Source: JAHIGH01 sp964564035
GTDB taxonomy: Bacteria; Patescibacteriota; Microgenomatia; Levybacterales; UBA12049
Reading direction: 5' to 3'
DNA: 7,988 nucleotides
Assembly (NCBI GenBank): GCA_964564035.1
Contig: CAZLZN010000032.1
Span: 1 to 7,988 of the forward strand
Under the pieces are notes generated by a model. It saw nothing but the letters and a program-made list of their open reading frames with translations, had not been told where the DNA came from and did no database searches. The position numbers and the translations under genes were made by a program. Shown here piece after piece: positions 1 to 4,795 of this stretch (position 1 is its first letter; every line of letters begins with the position of its first letter).

Positions 1-18
1 ATCGGCTACCGCTAAAAT

Positions 19-51
19 TTATTTAACAACACCTATATTAATGGCACTCAT
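19..51 (-). CDS. Possible 10-codon leader ORF with a Shine-Dalgarno site
   Basis: A minus-strand ATG at 51-49 opens a 10-codon frame (MSAINIGVVK) that stops with TAA at 21-19. A GGGAG sequence at 62-58 lies 6 bases before the ATG, a good Shine-Dalgarno arrangement and the only clear one seen in the window. A plausible promoter lies just upstream (78-106). The frame is too short to assign any product. It could be a leader peptide for a gene beyond the left edge, or chance. Confidence 0.25.
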   Translation of the reverse strand: MSAINIGVVK

Positions 52-77
52 ACATATCTCCCTGCGGCAAAATACGA

Positions 78-106
78 TATATATGCATATCGCTTTAGAT
101 TGTCAA
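78..106 (-). promoter_or_regulatory. Candidate divergent promoter reading off the left edge
   Basis: On the minus strand TTGACA (106-101) is followed after exactly 17 bases by TATATA (83-78). The -35 is perfect and the -10 matches 4 of 6. Transcription would start near 71 and run leftwards, divergent from radA. A partly self-complementary AT stretch (CGATAT/ATATCG, 75-92) overlaps the -10. Confidence 0.4.
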
Positions 107-205
107 AATAACTCAAAAATATAAACAAGATAAAATAATATAAACATGCTCTATATCAGTTTTTCACACCCGCAAATTTAAGTTTTTCTTTTTTGACATA
201 TTAAG

Positions 206-214
206 TGATATAAT
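206..214 (+). promoter_or_regulatory. Extended -10 promoter of radA
   Basis: TGA followed by a perfect TATAAT (209-214) forms an extended -10. The expected start point is about 221, leaving only about 7 bases before the ATG at 228, with no Shine-Dalgarno sequence. A TTGACA at 193-198 is only 10 bases from the -10, too close to be its partner. Confidence 0.6.
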
Positions 215-227
215 AAGTAAAATTTTT

Positions 228-1619
228 ATGCCGAAACCCAAAACAAAAATCTCGTTCGTATGTCAGGAGTGCGGATATGACAGTCCCTCATGGCTGGGTA
301 AATGTCCAGAGTGCGGAGTCTGGAACTCTCTCAAAGAAATAAAAGAAATCCAAATCAAAAATACCGGCCAAGCTTCAGGTCTAAGTAAAAATAACACGTT
401 AGCTCCGCAAAAACTCACAGATATTGTATTTACGCAAAAGTCTAGAATTCAAACAGAATACGCTGAAATGAATACAGTTTTGGGTGGGGGGATAGTTAAC
501 GGCGCAGTCACGCTTCTGGCCGGTGATCCCGGAGTAGGCAAGTCAACACTTCTTCTTCAGCTGTGTCTCTCTCTATCCGGTACAGGTAAAAAAGTACTGT
601 ATGTTTCGGGCGAAGAATCCGTTGAGCAGATAAAGATGAGAGCAGATAGGATCAAAATCGAATCCGGTACTTATTCAAAATCAGGAAATAGCCCGTCTCG
701 CAAATTAATTTCAACCCAAAATTTATATTTGGCGTCAATGACGGATACAGACGCGATAGTAAGCCGCATAGAGGAGATGAAACCGGATCTGGTGATAATT
801 GATTCCATACAAACGATTGAGTCACAAAATGTATCAGCATTAGCAGGTAGCGTTGCGCAAGTGCGCTATGGAGCATTGCAATTTGTCAGATGCGCGAAGC
901 AAAATAATATACCCGTAATTATTGTCGGCCATGTTACCAAAGACGGCATGGTTGCGGGGCCGATGATCCTCTCTCACATGGTTGATACGGTTTTATTTCT
1001 CGAGGGAGAAAAATTCGCGCCGACCAGGATACTTCGTTCACTCAAAAACCGATTCGGTCCTGTTGACGAAGTAGGGATTTTTCTTATGAATGACACGGGT
1101 CTTACCGAAGCGGCAAATGCCCAAAATCTTTTTATAAATTCCATGACGGAAAAATCTCCCGGTAGTATCCTGGCTGTTACGCTGGAGGGTTCCAGAGCTT
1201 TTCTTGTCGAGATACAGGCGCTTGTTGTCAGGTCGGGACTGCCGATTCCGCGTCGGGTAGTATCCGGCATGGATCAGAGACGCGTAGAGCTTCTCTTAGC
1301 GGTACTCCAGAAACATTGCAGGATGCCGCTTGAGACCCTGGATGTATTTGTCAACGTCGCCGGCGGCTTGCGCCTCAATGATCCTGCTGTGGATTTGGGA
1401 ATTTGTCTTGCTGTCTATTCAAGCTATTCCAATTCCGTTCTGGACAAAGTTGTCGGCATTGCCGAGGTTGGTTTGCTCGGTGAACTTCGTCCCGTCCCGG
1501 GGCTTGATAAAAGGATCAAAGAAGCGGAAAAATTGGGATACAAACAGATAATTAGCGCCAAAAACAAAAAGACACTTATAGAAGTTATCTCGAGCTTAAA
1601 AGCGAATCAGAAAGTTTAA
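228..1619 (+). CDS. radA: DNA repair protein RadA (Sms), RecA-like branch-migration helicase
   Basis: 463 residues, close to the usual ~460. RadA is a cytoplasmic RecA-family ATPase that works with RecA to drive branch migration in recombinational repair. All signature parts are visible: an N-terminal zinc finger with C12, C15, C26 and C29; Walker A GDPGVGKST at 99-107; Walker B-like DLVIIDS at 187-193; GHVTKDG at 234-240; the family-defining KNRFG at 273-277; and a C-terminal Lon-protease-like domain (about 305-460) with the DVFVNVAGG stretch at 372-380. About 15-20 extra residues at 143-164 follow the GEES/MRADR region compared with E. coli RadA as I recall it. The ATG is chosen because it follows an extended -10 by 13 bases and opens the zinc-finger domain at the normal distance. 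The next gene, a PIN-TRAM protein, follows after 131 bases, echoing the radA-disA-yacL order of Firmicutes. Confidence 0.97.
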   Translation: MPKPKTKISFVCQECGYDSPSWLGKCPECGVWNSLKEIKEIQIKNTGQASGLSKNNTLAPQKLTDIVFTQKSRIQTEYAEMNTVLGGGIVNGAVTLLAGDPGVGKSTLLLQLCLSLSGTGKKVLYVSGEESVEQIKMRADRIKIESGTYSKSGNSPSRKLISTQNLYLASMTDTDAIVSRIEEMKPDLVIIDSIQTIESQNVSALAGSVAQVRYGALQFVRCAKQNNIPVIIVGHVTKDGMVAGPMILSHMVDTVLFLEGEKFAPTRILRSLKNRFGPVDEVGIFLMNDTGLTEAANAQNLFINSMTEKSPGSILAVTLEGSRAFLVEIQALVVRSGLPIPRRVVSGMDQRRVELLLAVLQKHCRMPLETLDVFVNVAGGLRLNDPAVDLGICLAVYSSYSNSVLDKVVGIAEVGLLGELRPVPGLDKRIKEAEKLGYKQIISAKNKKTLIEVISSLKANQKV

Positions 1620-1678
1620 AATTAAAAAATAGAAGATTTTGATTGGCTTTTTAGTTTATTAACTTTGGTTTTTGTTTT

Positions 1679-1715
1679 TCCGCCAGAGGCGGATCCGCCT
1701 TTGGCGGAGATTTTT
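1679..1715 (+). terminator. Double GC-rich palindrome, probable radA terminator
   Basis: Two adjacent hairpins, TCCGCC-AGA-GGCGGA (1679-1693) and TCCGCC-TTT-GGCGGA (1694-1708), are near-perfect reverse complements of each other and could also fold into one long stem centred on GGATCC. They are followed by GATTTTTG and further T-runs, and preceded by T-rich sequence. This suits an intrinsic terminator 60 bases after the radA stop. It also resembles a small dispersed palindromic repeat, which only a genome-wide search could show. Confidence 0.6.
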
Positions 1716-1735
1716 GATTTTTAATTTTTGATCTT

Positions 1736-1744
1736 TGATTTAAT
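1736..1744 (+). promoter_or_regulatory. Extended -10 promoter of the PIN-TRAM gene
   Basis: TGA plus TTTAAT (1739-1744) is an extended -10 with 5 of 6 consensus bases. The start point predicted 7 bases after its last T is the A of the ATG at 1751, which would give a leaderless mRNA. No Shine-Dalgarno sequence is present. Confidence 0.5.
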
Positions 1745-1750
1745 TAATAT

Positions 1751-2545
1751 ATGGACAAATTAGACAAAAAAACAGAAGAAATTAAACAGCCTGCAGATAA
1801 AAAAGAAGATAAGCGTCCGACAGTATTTACGCCGAATCTGATCGGAGCAATCGCCGATGAAGTTTCCAAAACACTGATAAGCAGATTCCCGTCGGTAATG
1901 CGCGTAAACAAAAAAAAGAAAAAATCCAAAAAAACCAAAAAAATTGAGTACGCGATTTTGCTTGATACATCGGCAATCGTCGACGGAAGGATTTTTGATA
2001 TTATCGCGACAGGAATGCTCAATGGCAAAATAGTCATCTTGCCGAGTATATTGATGGAGCTCAAGCATCTGGCAGACTCCCAGGATGCTGTCAAGCGCGA
2101 AAGGGGACGCCGGGGTCTGGAGATGCTGGAAAAACTCAGAAAGGACAAGCACATAGGGCTTATTACGCTCGACGCGCAGGATGAGGAGAAATTTGAAAAA
2201 GTAGAAGTTGACGAACGTCTGATCCGAATCGCCAAATATCACAAAGGAAAAATAATTACCTGCGATTACAATCTGGAAAAAAAAGCTGTCGTCGAAAACA
2301 TCAAAGCAATCAACATCAATGCTCTCGCTAATTACCTGAAAGTAATTGCCGTACCCGGTGAATCTTTATACATCCAGATCTCTCATCCGGGCAAAGAGCC
2401 GACACAGGGAGTAGGTTACATGGATGACGGAACTATGATCGTTGTCGAGAAAGGATCCGATTTGGTAGGCAAGAATGTGAACGTCGTTGTCTCTAGAGTT
2501 ATTCAGACAGCAACCGGCAAGATACTTTTTGCCAAAAAAATCTGA
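1751..2545 (+). CDS. PIN-TRAM domain protein, YacL-like, lacking the membrane domain
   Basis: 264 residues. The PIN domain (about 66-195) shows the acidic metal-binding set expected of this nuclease fold: D72 in LDTSAIVDGR, E103 in LMELKHLADS, D154 in VDERLIRIA and D172 in TCDYNL. A TRAM RNA-binding domain fills the C-terminus (about 198-260, with GVGYMDDGTMIVVE at 220-233). This pairing is that of Bacillus YacL, encoded near radA in Firmicutes, but YacL carries N-terminal membrane helices. Here residues 1-65 are hydrophilic and lysine-rich (KKKKKSKKTKK at 54-64) with no membrane segment, so the protein is probably cytosolic and may bind nucleic acid through that tail. Substrate unknown; an RNase role is inferred from the fold. 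The start follows a -10 box by 6 bases. Confidence 0.88.
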   Translation: MDKLDKKTEEIKQPADKKEDKRPTVFTPNLIGAIADEVSKTLISRFPSVMRVNKKKKKSKKTKKIEYAILLDTSAIVDGRIFDIIATGMLNGKIVILPSILMELKHLADSQDAVKRERGRRGLEMLEKLRKDKHIGLITLDAQDEEKFEKVEVDERLIRIAKYHKGKIITCDYNLEKKAVVENIKAININALANYLKVIAVPGESLYIQISHPGKEPTQGVGYMDDGTMIVVEKGSDLVGKNVNVVVSRVIQTATGKILFAKKI

Positions 2546-2658
2546 ATTGGCGCGAAACCCTTCATTTTTTTAATATCCCCAAGTTGAGATGCGTGTATAA
2601 CTTAAAAACTCTAGTAAAATGCGTGGGACATGCGGTTCTGTTAGAAGCTAATTTGTCT

Positions 2659-2736
2659 AAAAAAAACTGCTCCTCTTCTTTGAAGAGGTAAGAGTACCTG
2701 CCCTATACTCCTACCTCATCGCAGAGGACGAGCAGT
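2659..2736 (-). terminator. Cloverleaf-like RNA element ending in U8, read on the minus strand
   Basis: Read on the minus strand, an outer stem ACTGCTC/GAGCAGT (2736-2730 with 2672-2666) encloses a 12-bp helix GAGGTA-G-GAGTA with TACTC-T-TACCTC (2717-2706 with 2696-2685) and a 9-base loop. A run of eight T follows at once (2666-2659). The single irregular pair in the inner helix is G:U on the minus strand but A:C on the plus strand, and only the minus strand has a U-tract, so the minus strand is the likely RNA. Competing hairpins CCTC/GAGG (2727-2714) and CCTCTTC-AAA-GAAGAGG (2688-2672) could form instead. It probably ends the transcript of the small gene at 3020-3223, or is a separate RNA. 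Confidence 0.5.
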
Positions 2737-2740
2737 CTTA

Positions 2741-2795
2741 TTCAATCGGGAATGTCCCGATTCAATCGGGAATGTCCCGATTCAATCGGGAATGT
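2741..2795. repeat. 20-bp tandem repeat, 2.75 copies, each with a palindrome
   Basis: The unit TTCAATCGGGAATGTCCCGA occurs exactly at 2741-2760 and 2761-2780, and its first 15 bases recur at 2781-2795. Each full unit, with its flanks, holds the hairpin AATCGGGA-ATG-TCCCGATT (first at 2744-2762, second at 2764-2782), 8 bp with a 3-base loop. There are no unique spacers, so this is not CRISPR. It lies at the upstream foot (in minus-strand sense) of the cloverleaf element. Confidence 0.9.
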
Positions 2796-2823
2796 ATGAA
2801 AAAAATGCATGTGAAAAATCTTG

Positions 2824-2842
2824 ATTTATCAACATGATAAAT
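2824..2842. promoter_or_regulatory. Small palindrome, operator candidate
   Basis: ATTTATC-AACAT-GATAAAT is a perfect 7-bp inverted repeat with a 5-base centre, 25 bases upstream of the -35 box at 2867. Within it TTATCAACA (2826-2834) differs by one base from the DnaA box TTATCCACA. It could be a regulator-binding site for the downstream RNA; no regulator is identified. Confidence 0.3.
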
Positions 2843-2866
2843 TATTTTCAGCCTCAGCTTTTTTTC

Positions 2867-2896
2867 TTGACAATACTTATCCCGATATTGTATTTT
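2867..2896 (+). promoter_or_regulatory. Promoter of the small-RNA candidate
   Basis: Perfect TTGACA (2867-2872), 18-base spacer, then TATTTT (2891-2896, 4 of 6). The predicted start near 2903 coincides with the 5' edge of a hairpin, as expected for a structured RNA gene. Confidence 0.5.
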
Positions 2897-2902
2897 AGTA
2901 TC

Positions 2903-3014
2903 AGGCACTTAGTTTTATTCCTGCCTGAAGAACTAATTGCCGTTTACCCTAAGAGCATTGCTTTTCGTACTAGAACTTATTTTTTGAGTAACGAAAGCGA
3001 TGCTCTTTTTTTTT
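2903..3014 (+). ncRNA. Candidate small non-coding RNA (~110 nt), unknown family
   Basis: A transcript from about 2903 would hold two structured halves. The 5' half can form TCAGGCA/TGCCTGA (2901-2907 with 2922-2928) or, alternatively, a longer hairpin GGCA-C-TTAGTTTT with AGAACTAA-T-TGCC (2904-2916 with 2929-2941). Both use the same GGCA, so the folds exclude each other. The 3' half is a long stem of about 20 bp ending in nine T. No useful reading frame or ribosome-binding site fits this stretch. I do not recognise it as tmRNA, 6S, SRP or RNase P RNA. It could instead be the 5' leader or terminator of an unseen transcript. Confidence 0.5.
2951..3014 (+). terminator. Long intrinsic terminator of the small-RNA candidate
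   Basis: AAGAGCAT (2951-2958) pairs with ATGCTCTT (3000-3007). The stem continues through a T:G pair, GCTTT/AAAGC, CGT/ACG and ACT/AGT with one bulged base on each side, about 20 bp around a 15-base loop. Nine T (3006-3014) follow. The opposite strand has no U-tract at this stem's exit, so it works for plus-strand transcripts. Confidence 0.8.
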
Positions 3015-3019
3015 GTGTT

Positions 3020-3223
3020 TCAAAGTGCTGCAATAGGCAATTGCAAACCAAGTTCCTGCAATTTTTTAAATTGCTGCCTGCCGTTTTGAATAAGCGCCTC
3101 TCTTCTGTCAATGTTATCTGTTAATCTTCTTAGCCCGAAATCATTCATGTTCAAAAACAAGCTTGAATTAGCTTTGTCTTTATTTGATCTTCTTAAACCT
3201 TCAAAAAGTTTAAATAATTTCAT
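3020..3223 (-). CDS. Conserved-looking small hypothetical protein, 67 aa
   Basis: I do not recognise this family. The 67-residue product starts MKLFKLFEGLRR and is rich in Leu, Lys, Arg and Asn/Gln, with no Cys and no membrane segment. It looks like two or three amphipathic helices (for example around 28-40 and 42-60). Two things argue it is real: a near-consensus promoter ends 11 bases before the ATG, and the frame stays open from that ATG to a stop placed just after the convergent sRNA terminator. There is no Shine-Dalgarno site; the predicted 5' leader is about 5 bases, like other genes here. Its transcript probably runs on to the U8 element at 2659. A long overlapping plus-strand frame (2834-3124) is rejected because it runs through the sRNA promoter and terminator. 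Confidence 0.6.
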   Translation of the reverse strand: MKLFKLFEGLRRSNKDKANSSLFLNMNDFGLRRLTDNIDRREALIQNGRQQFKKLQELGLQLPIAAL

Positions 3224-3234
3224 GAATTTAAGTC

Positions 3235-3263
3235 ATCATAACACATCTTTTTTACCTTGTCAA
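3235..3263 (-). promoter_or_regulatory. Near-consensus promoter of the 67-aa gene
   Basis: On the minus strand TTGACA (3263-3258), 17-base spacer, TGT extension, TATGAT (3240-3235). The -35 is perfect, the -10 matches 5 of 6 and an extended-10 TGn is present. This is the best promoter in the window. Predicted start is near 3228, 5 bases before the ATG. Confidence 0.75.
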
Positions 3264-3315
3264 CCTATAATAAATAGAACATCAAAAATGGCATAACCTA
3301 GAGTAATAATAAATC

Positions 3316-3337
3316 AAAAAAGCCTGCAAAACCAAGC
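3316..3337 (-). terminator. Weak candidate terminator of the glycosyltransferase gene
   Basis: On the minus strand GCTT (3337-3334) can pair with AGGC (3325-3322) around an 8-base loop, followed by six T (3321-3316). The stem has only four pairs including a wobble, so it is weak. It lies 56 bases after the glycosyltransferase stop. Confidence 0.3.
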
Positions 3338-3359
3338 AAAAAAAGTATAGAGCAAAATA

Positions 3360-3379
3360 TGTGGATAACTTTTGGATAA
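3360..3379. other. Pair of DnaA-box-like sites 11 bp apart
   Basis: TGTGGATAA (3360-3368) is an exact complement of the DnaA box TTATCCACA. TTTGGATAA (3371-3379) has one mismatch and the same orientation. Their start-to-start distance is 11 bp, about one helical turn, next to AT-rich DNA (3296-3360). They lie just after the glycosyltransferase stop. They could be a DnaA-binding or titration site, or chance. Confidence 0.35.
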
Positions 3380-3392
3380 CCAAACAGCCTTA

Positions 3393-4169
3393 TTAGCGGT
3401 ACTGAAGTATAGATTTTAATAGAGGCAGGGAAGTAGGCAGAGATATTTTGTAATCATGTGCCGCGCGGGATTTCACAACAAGCTTAAAAACAGAGAATGC
3501 TTGGAGGATTTTATTCTGTCTACGCCTCAGTCTTTTTGATGCGGTCCTTTGCCTGTACAAAAATTGATCAAGGTTGGCCATTTTCCCGTACTGAAGAAGT
3601 TTTATAAACACCTCTGTATATATAATGGGATATTTGTTGACGCTGAAACGAAGTATGTCCTTTGGTATAAGATTTCTGTTGATCATAATTGTCTCAAACT
3701 TCACCGGAGATGCGGAAGCAAGCGTGTTGTAAATCTCTTCATGTCCGAGAGGAAGCGCGCTTTTTGCGACGGCTTTATTATTTTCGTTAATTGTCAAAAA
3801 TTGAGAGCCTACGGCAGCAGTTTTTACATTTTTTGTTAAATACGAAACTTGCTTTTTAAAACTGCTCGGTAAAATATAGTCAAAAGGATTTAGAAAAATT
3901 ACATACTGACCGGAAGCCTTGCGCATGGCTCTGTTTAGGCATATCGCGGTTCCATAATGCTTCTTGTTCTGAAGTATTTGGATTCTTTTGAATTTTTTCT
4001 TAAACTCTTTGAGTATCCTACTGGAATTGTCCTTGGAGAAGTCATTTACGGCAATTATCTCTATATTTTCATAGCTTTGTGCAGCAATTGACTCTAAACA
4101 TTCCGCCAGATACCGGCCCGCGTTATAAACAGGCAGAACTACTGTAATCAATGATTCTTTCAGCTTCAT
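3393..4169 (-). CDS. GT2-like glycosyltransferase with altered catalytic motifs
   Basis: 258 residues. The N-terminal half is a recognisable GT-A family 2 domain: ITVVLPVYNAGRYLAECLESI at 8-28 (written here as one motif region), QSYENIEIIAVND at 31-43 and KASGQYVIFLN at 84-94. Such enzymes transfer sugars from nucleotide-sugars to glycans or lipid carriers at the cytoplasmic face. Key positions are off-consensus: the usual NDGS is NDFS (42-45), the DxD metal site is N94-P-F-D97, and the later ED pair appears as T185-E186. The C-terminus (about 205-258) is strongly basic (KRLRRRQNK at 212-220) with no clear membrane helix. Activity may therefore be altered or lost. No glycan-synthesis neighbours are visible. 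There is no Shine-Dalgarno site at the ATG; a promoter lies about 160 bases upstream. Confidence 0.8.
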   Translation of the reverse strand: MKLKESLITVVLPVYNAGRYLAECLESIAAQSYENIEIIAVNDFSKDNSSRILKEFKKKFKRIQILQNKKHYGTAICLNRAMRKASGQYVIFLNPFDYILPSSFKKQVSYLTKNVKTAAVGSQFLTINENNKAVAKSALPLGHEEIYNTLASASPVKFETIMINRNLIPKDILRFSVNKYPIIYTEVFIKLLQYGKMANLDQFLYRQRTASKRLRRRQNKILQAFSVFKLVVKSRAAHDYKISLPTSLPLLKSILQYR

Positions 4170-4176
4170 ATTTTTT

Positions 4177-4266
4177 AATGGCAGTAAATATTCGGTTGTA
4201 GCTAAAATAGCAGAATATTTGCTATTTTAAGTTAAAGATTGAGCAGATTACTAAAAATGGCAGTAA
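4177..4266. repeat. Paired 11-mer and inverted repeats in the glycosyltransferase leader
   Basis: AATGGCAGTAA occurs at 4177-4187, 8 bases above the start codon, and again at 4256-4266. The second copy is framed by ATTACT/AGTAAT (4248-4253 and 4262-4267). Between them AAAATAGCA (4204-4212) and TGCTATTTT (4220-4228) form a perfect 9-bp inverted repeat. These could be regulator sites or leader RNA hairpins. On the minus strand the copy near the gene reads TGCCATTAA, a weak extended -10. Confidence 0.5.
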
Positions 4267-4336
4267 TTAGTGTTTTTATGATTAGCAGTTATAGTTTGAA
4301 AATATAATAAGTTGATAAATTCTGAAGGTAGGTCAC

Positions 4337-4365
4337 AAAATACCATACCGATGCTGTATTGTCAA
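4337..4365 (-). promoter_or_regulatory. Distal promoter of the glycosyltransferase gene
   Basis: On the minus strand TTGACA (4365-4360), 17-base spacer ending in TGG, then TATTTT (4342-4337): a perfect -35 with an extended -10. It begins 5 bases after the stop of the pilin gene, so the glycosyltransferase is probably transcribed separately. Predicted start near 4330 gives a leader of about 160 bases. Confidence 0.6.
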
Positions 4366-4370
4366 GATTT

Positions 4371-4757
4371 TTAGTATAATGTGGGGATAGGCAGGTTCAT
4401 GCTCTCATTTCCTGTAAATATACGAACAACGACCGAGATAATGAAGTAGGCAAGCAGAGAGATTACAAGTCCTACTATTGAAGCTATAATAGCCGATCTT
4501 GCCTGTTCGATTTTACCCTTATCTCCGCTGGACATGACCCATTTAATCCCGCCCCAGATCAGGAAAAAAACGGACAAAATGATTGCTATAATAGTAAGTA
4601 TCTCTATAAAACCTCTGATCGAAGAAGCGTCGATACTGCAAAGATTCTCGTACCCCGGCGGACAGATATTTGTAGCGTAAGCGGGATTAAGAATTGGTGC
4701 GGCGAATAAAGCTAGCACTATGGATATTGCAATCACCGTAATTTTTCTCATACTCAT
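4371..4757 (-). CDS. TrbC/VirB2-like pilin family small membrane protein
   Basis: 128 residues. A signal peptide (basic MRK, hydrophobic 6-20) ends with a likely cleavage site after A28 (PAYA). Two membrane helices follow, about 50-70 (ending FFLIWGGIKWVMSSGD) and about 86-112. This helix-GGIKW-loop-helix pattern is that of the T4SS pilin-like proteins of Patescibacteria and resembles TrbC/VirB2. C32 and C40 in the mature N-terminal segment could form a disulfide. Pilins of this type sit in the membrane and may polymerise into pili or serve DNA uptake; no other secretion-system gene is visible, so its partners must lie elsewhere. The start could be M1 (4757) or M3 (4751); promoter position favours a leaderless start at either. 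Confidence 0.85.
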   Translation of the reverse strand: MSMRKITVIAISIVLALFAAPILNPAYATNICPPGYENLCSIDASSIRGFIEILTIIAIILSVFFLIWGGIKWVMSSGDKGKIEQARSAIIASIVGLVISLLAYFIISVVVRIFTGNESMNLPIPTLY

Positions 4758-4761
4758 TATA

Positions 4762-4791
4762 ATAGTAGTGACTATAGAGCCGGGCTGTCAA
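4762..4791 (-). promoter_or_regulatory. Promoter of the pilin-like gene
   Basis: On the minus strand a perfect TTGACA (4791-4786) is followed after 18 bases by TACTAT (4767-4762, 4 of 6). A perfect TATAAT (4761-4756) overlaps the first ATG itself, 24 bases from the -35. Either -10 predicts a start within a few bases of the first or second ATG, so the mRNA would be leaderless or nearly so. Confidence 0.55.
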
Positions 4792-4795
4792 GGTA

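Larger units (their letters stand above)
2546..3019. other. 474-base structured intergenic region without a clear long gene
   Basis: Overview of the gene-poor stretch after the PIN-TRAM gene. A T7 run (2566-2572) lies soon after the stop, but I see no good hairpin before it. 2580-2655 is unassigned, containing short ATGCGTG repeats (2589-2595, 2620-2626) and a small TTCT/AGAA hairpin. It is followed by the cloverleaf-like minus-strand terminator (2659-2736), the 20-bp repeats (2741-2795), an ATTTATC/GATAAAT palindrome (2824-2842) and the small-RNA candidate with its promoter (2867-3014). Confidence 0.7.

Noticed and set aside
2..124. C-terminal end of a plus-strand gene entering from the left
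   Set aside because: One frame is open for 40 codons to the edge, but its composition is AT-driven and shows no recognisable protein.
193..214. TTGACA paired with TATAAT as a full sigma70 promoter for radA
   Set aside because: The spacer is only 10 bases; the extended -10 alone is the better explanation.
1744..2242. Two minus-strand frames of about 160 codons opposite the PIN-TRAM gene
   Set aside because: They are antisense to a clear coding gene; their Phe/Ser-rich content simply reflects the Lys-rich codons of the real strand.
2741..2795. Possible CRISPR array
   Set aside because: The 20-bp units are directly adjacent with no spacers, and no cas gene is visible.
2901..2936. H-type pseudoknot between TCAGGCA/TGCCTGA and TTAGTTTT/AGAACTAA
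   Set aside because: With no bases linking the two 3' strands, the full pseudoknot is sterically unlikely; alternative exclusive helices are more plausible.
2834..3124. Plus-strand 96-codon frame with a hydrophobic start
   Set aside because: It runs through the sRNA promoter and the long terminator with U9, overlaps the minus-strand small gene, and its composition looks non-coding.
3549..3839. Plus-strand 96-codon frame inside the glycosyltransferase gene
   Set aside because: Antisense to the GT2 domain; no start signals and no recognisable domain.
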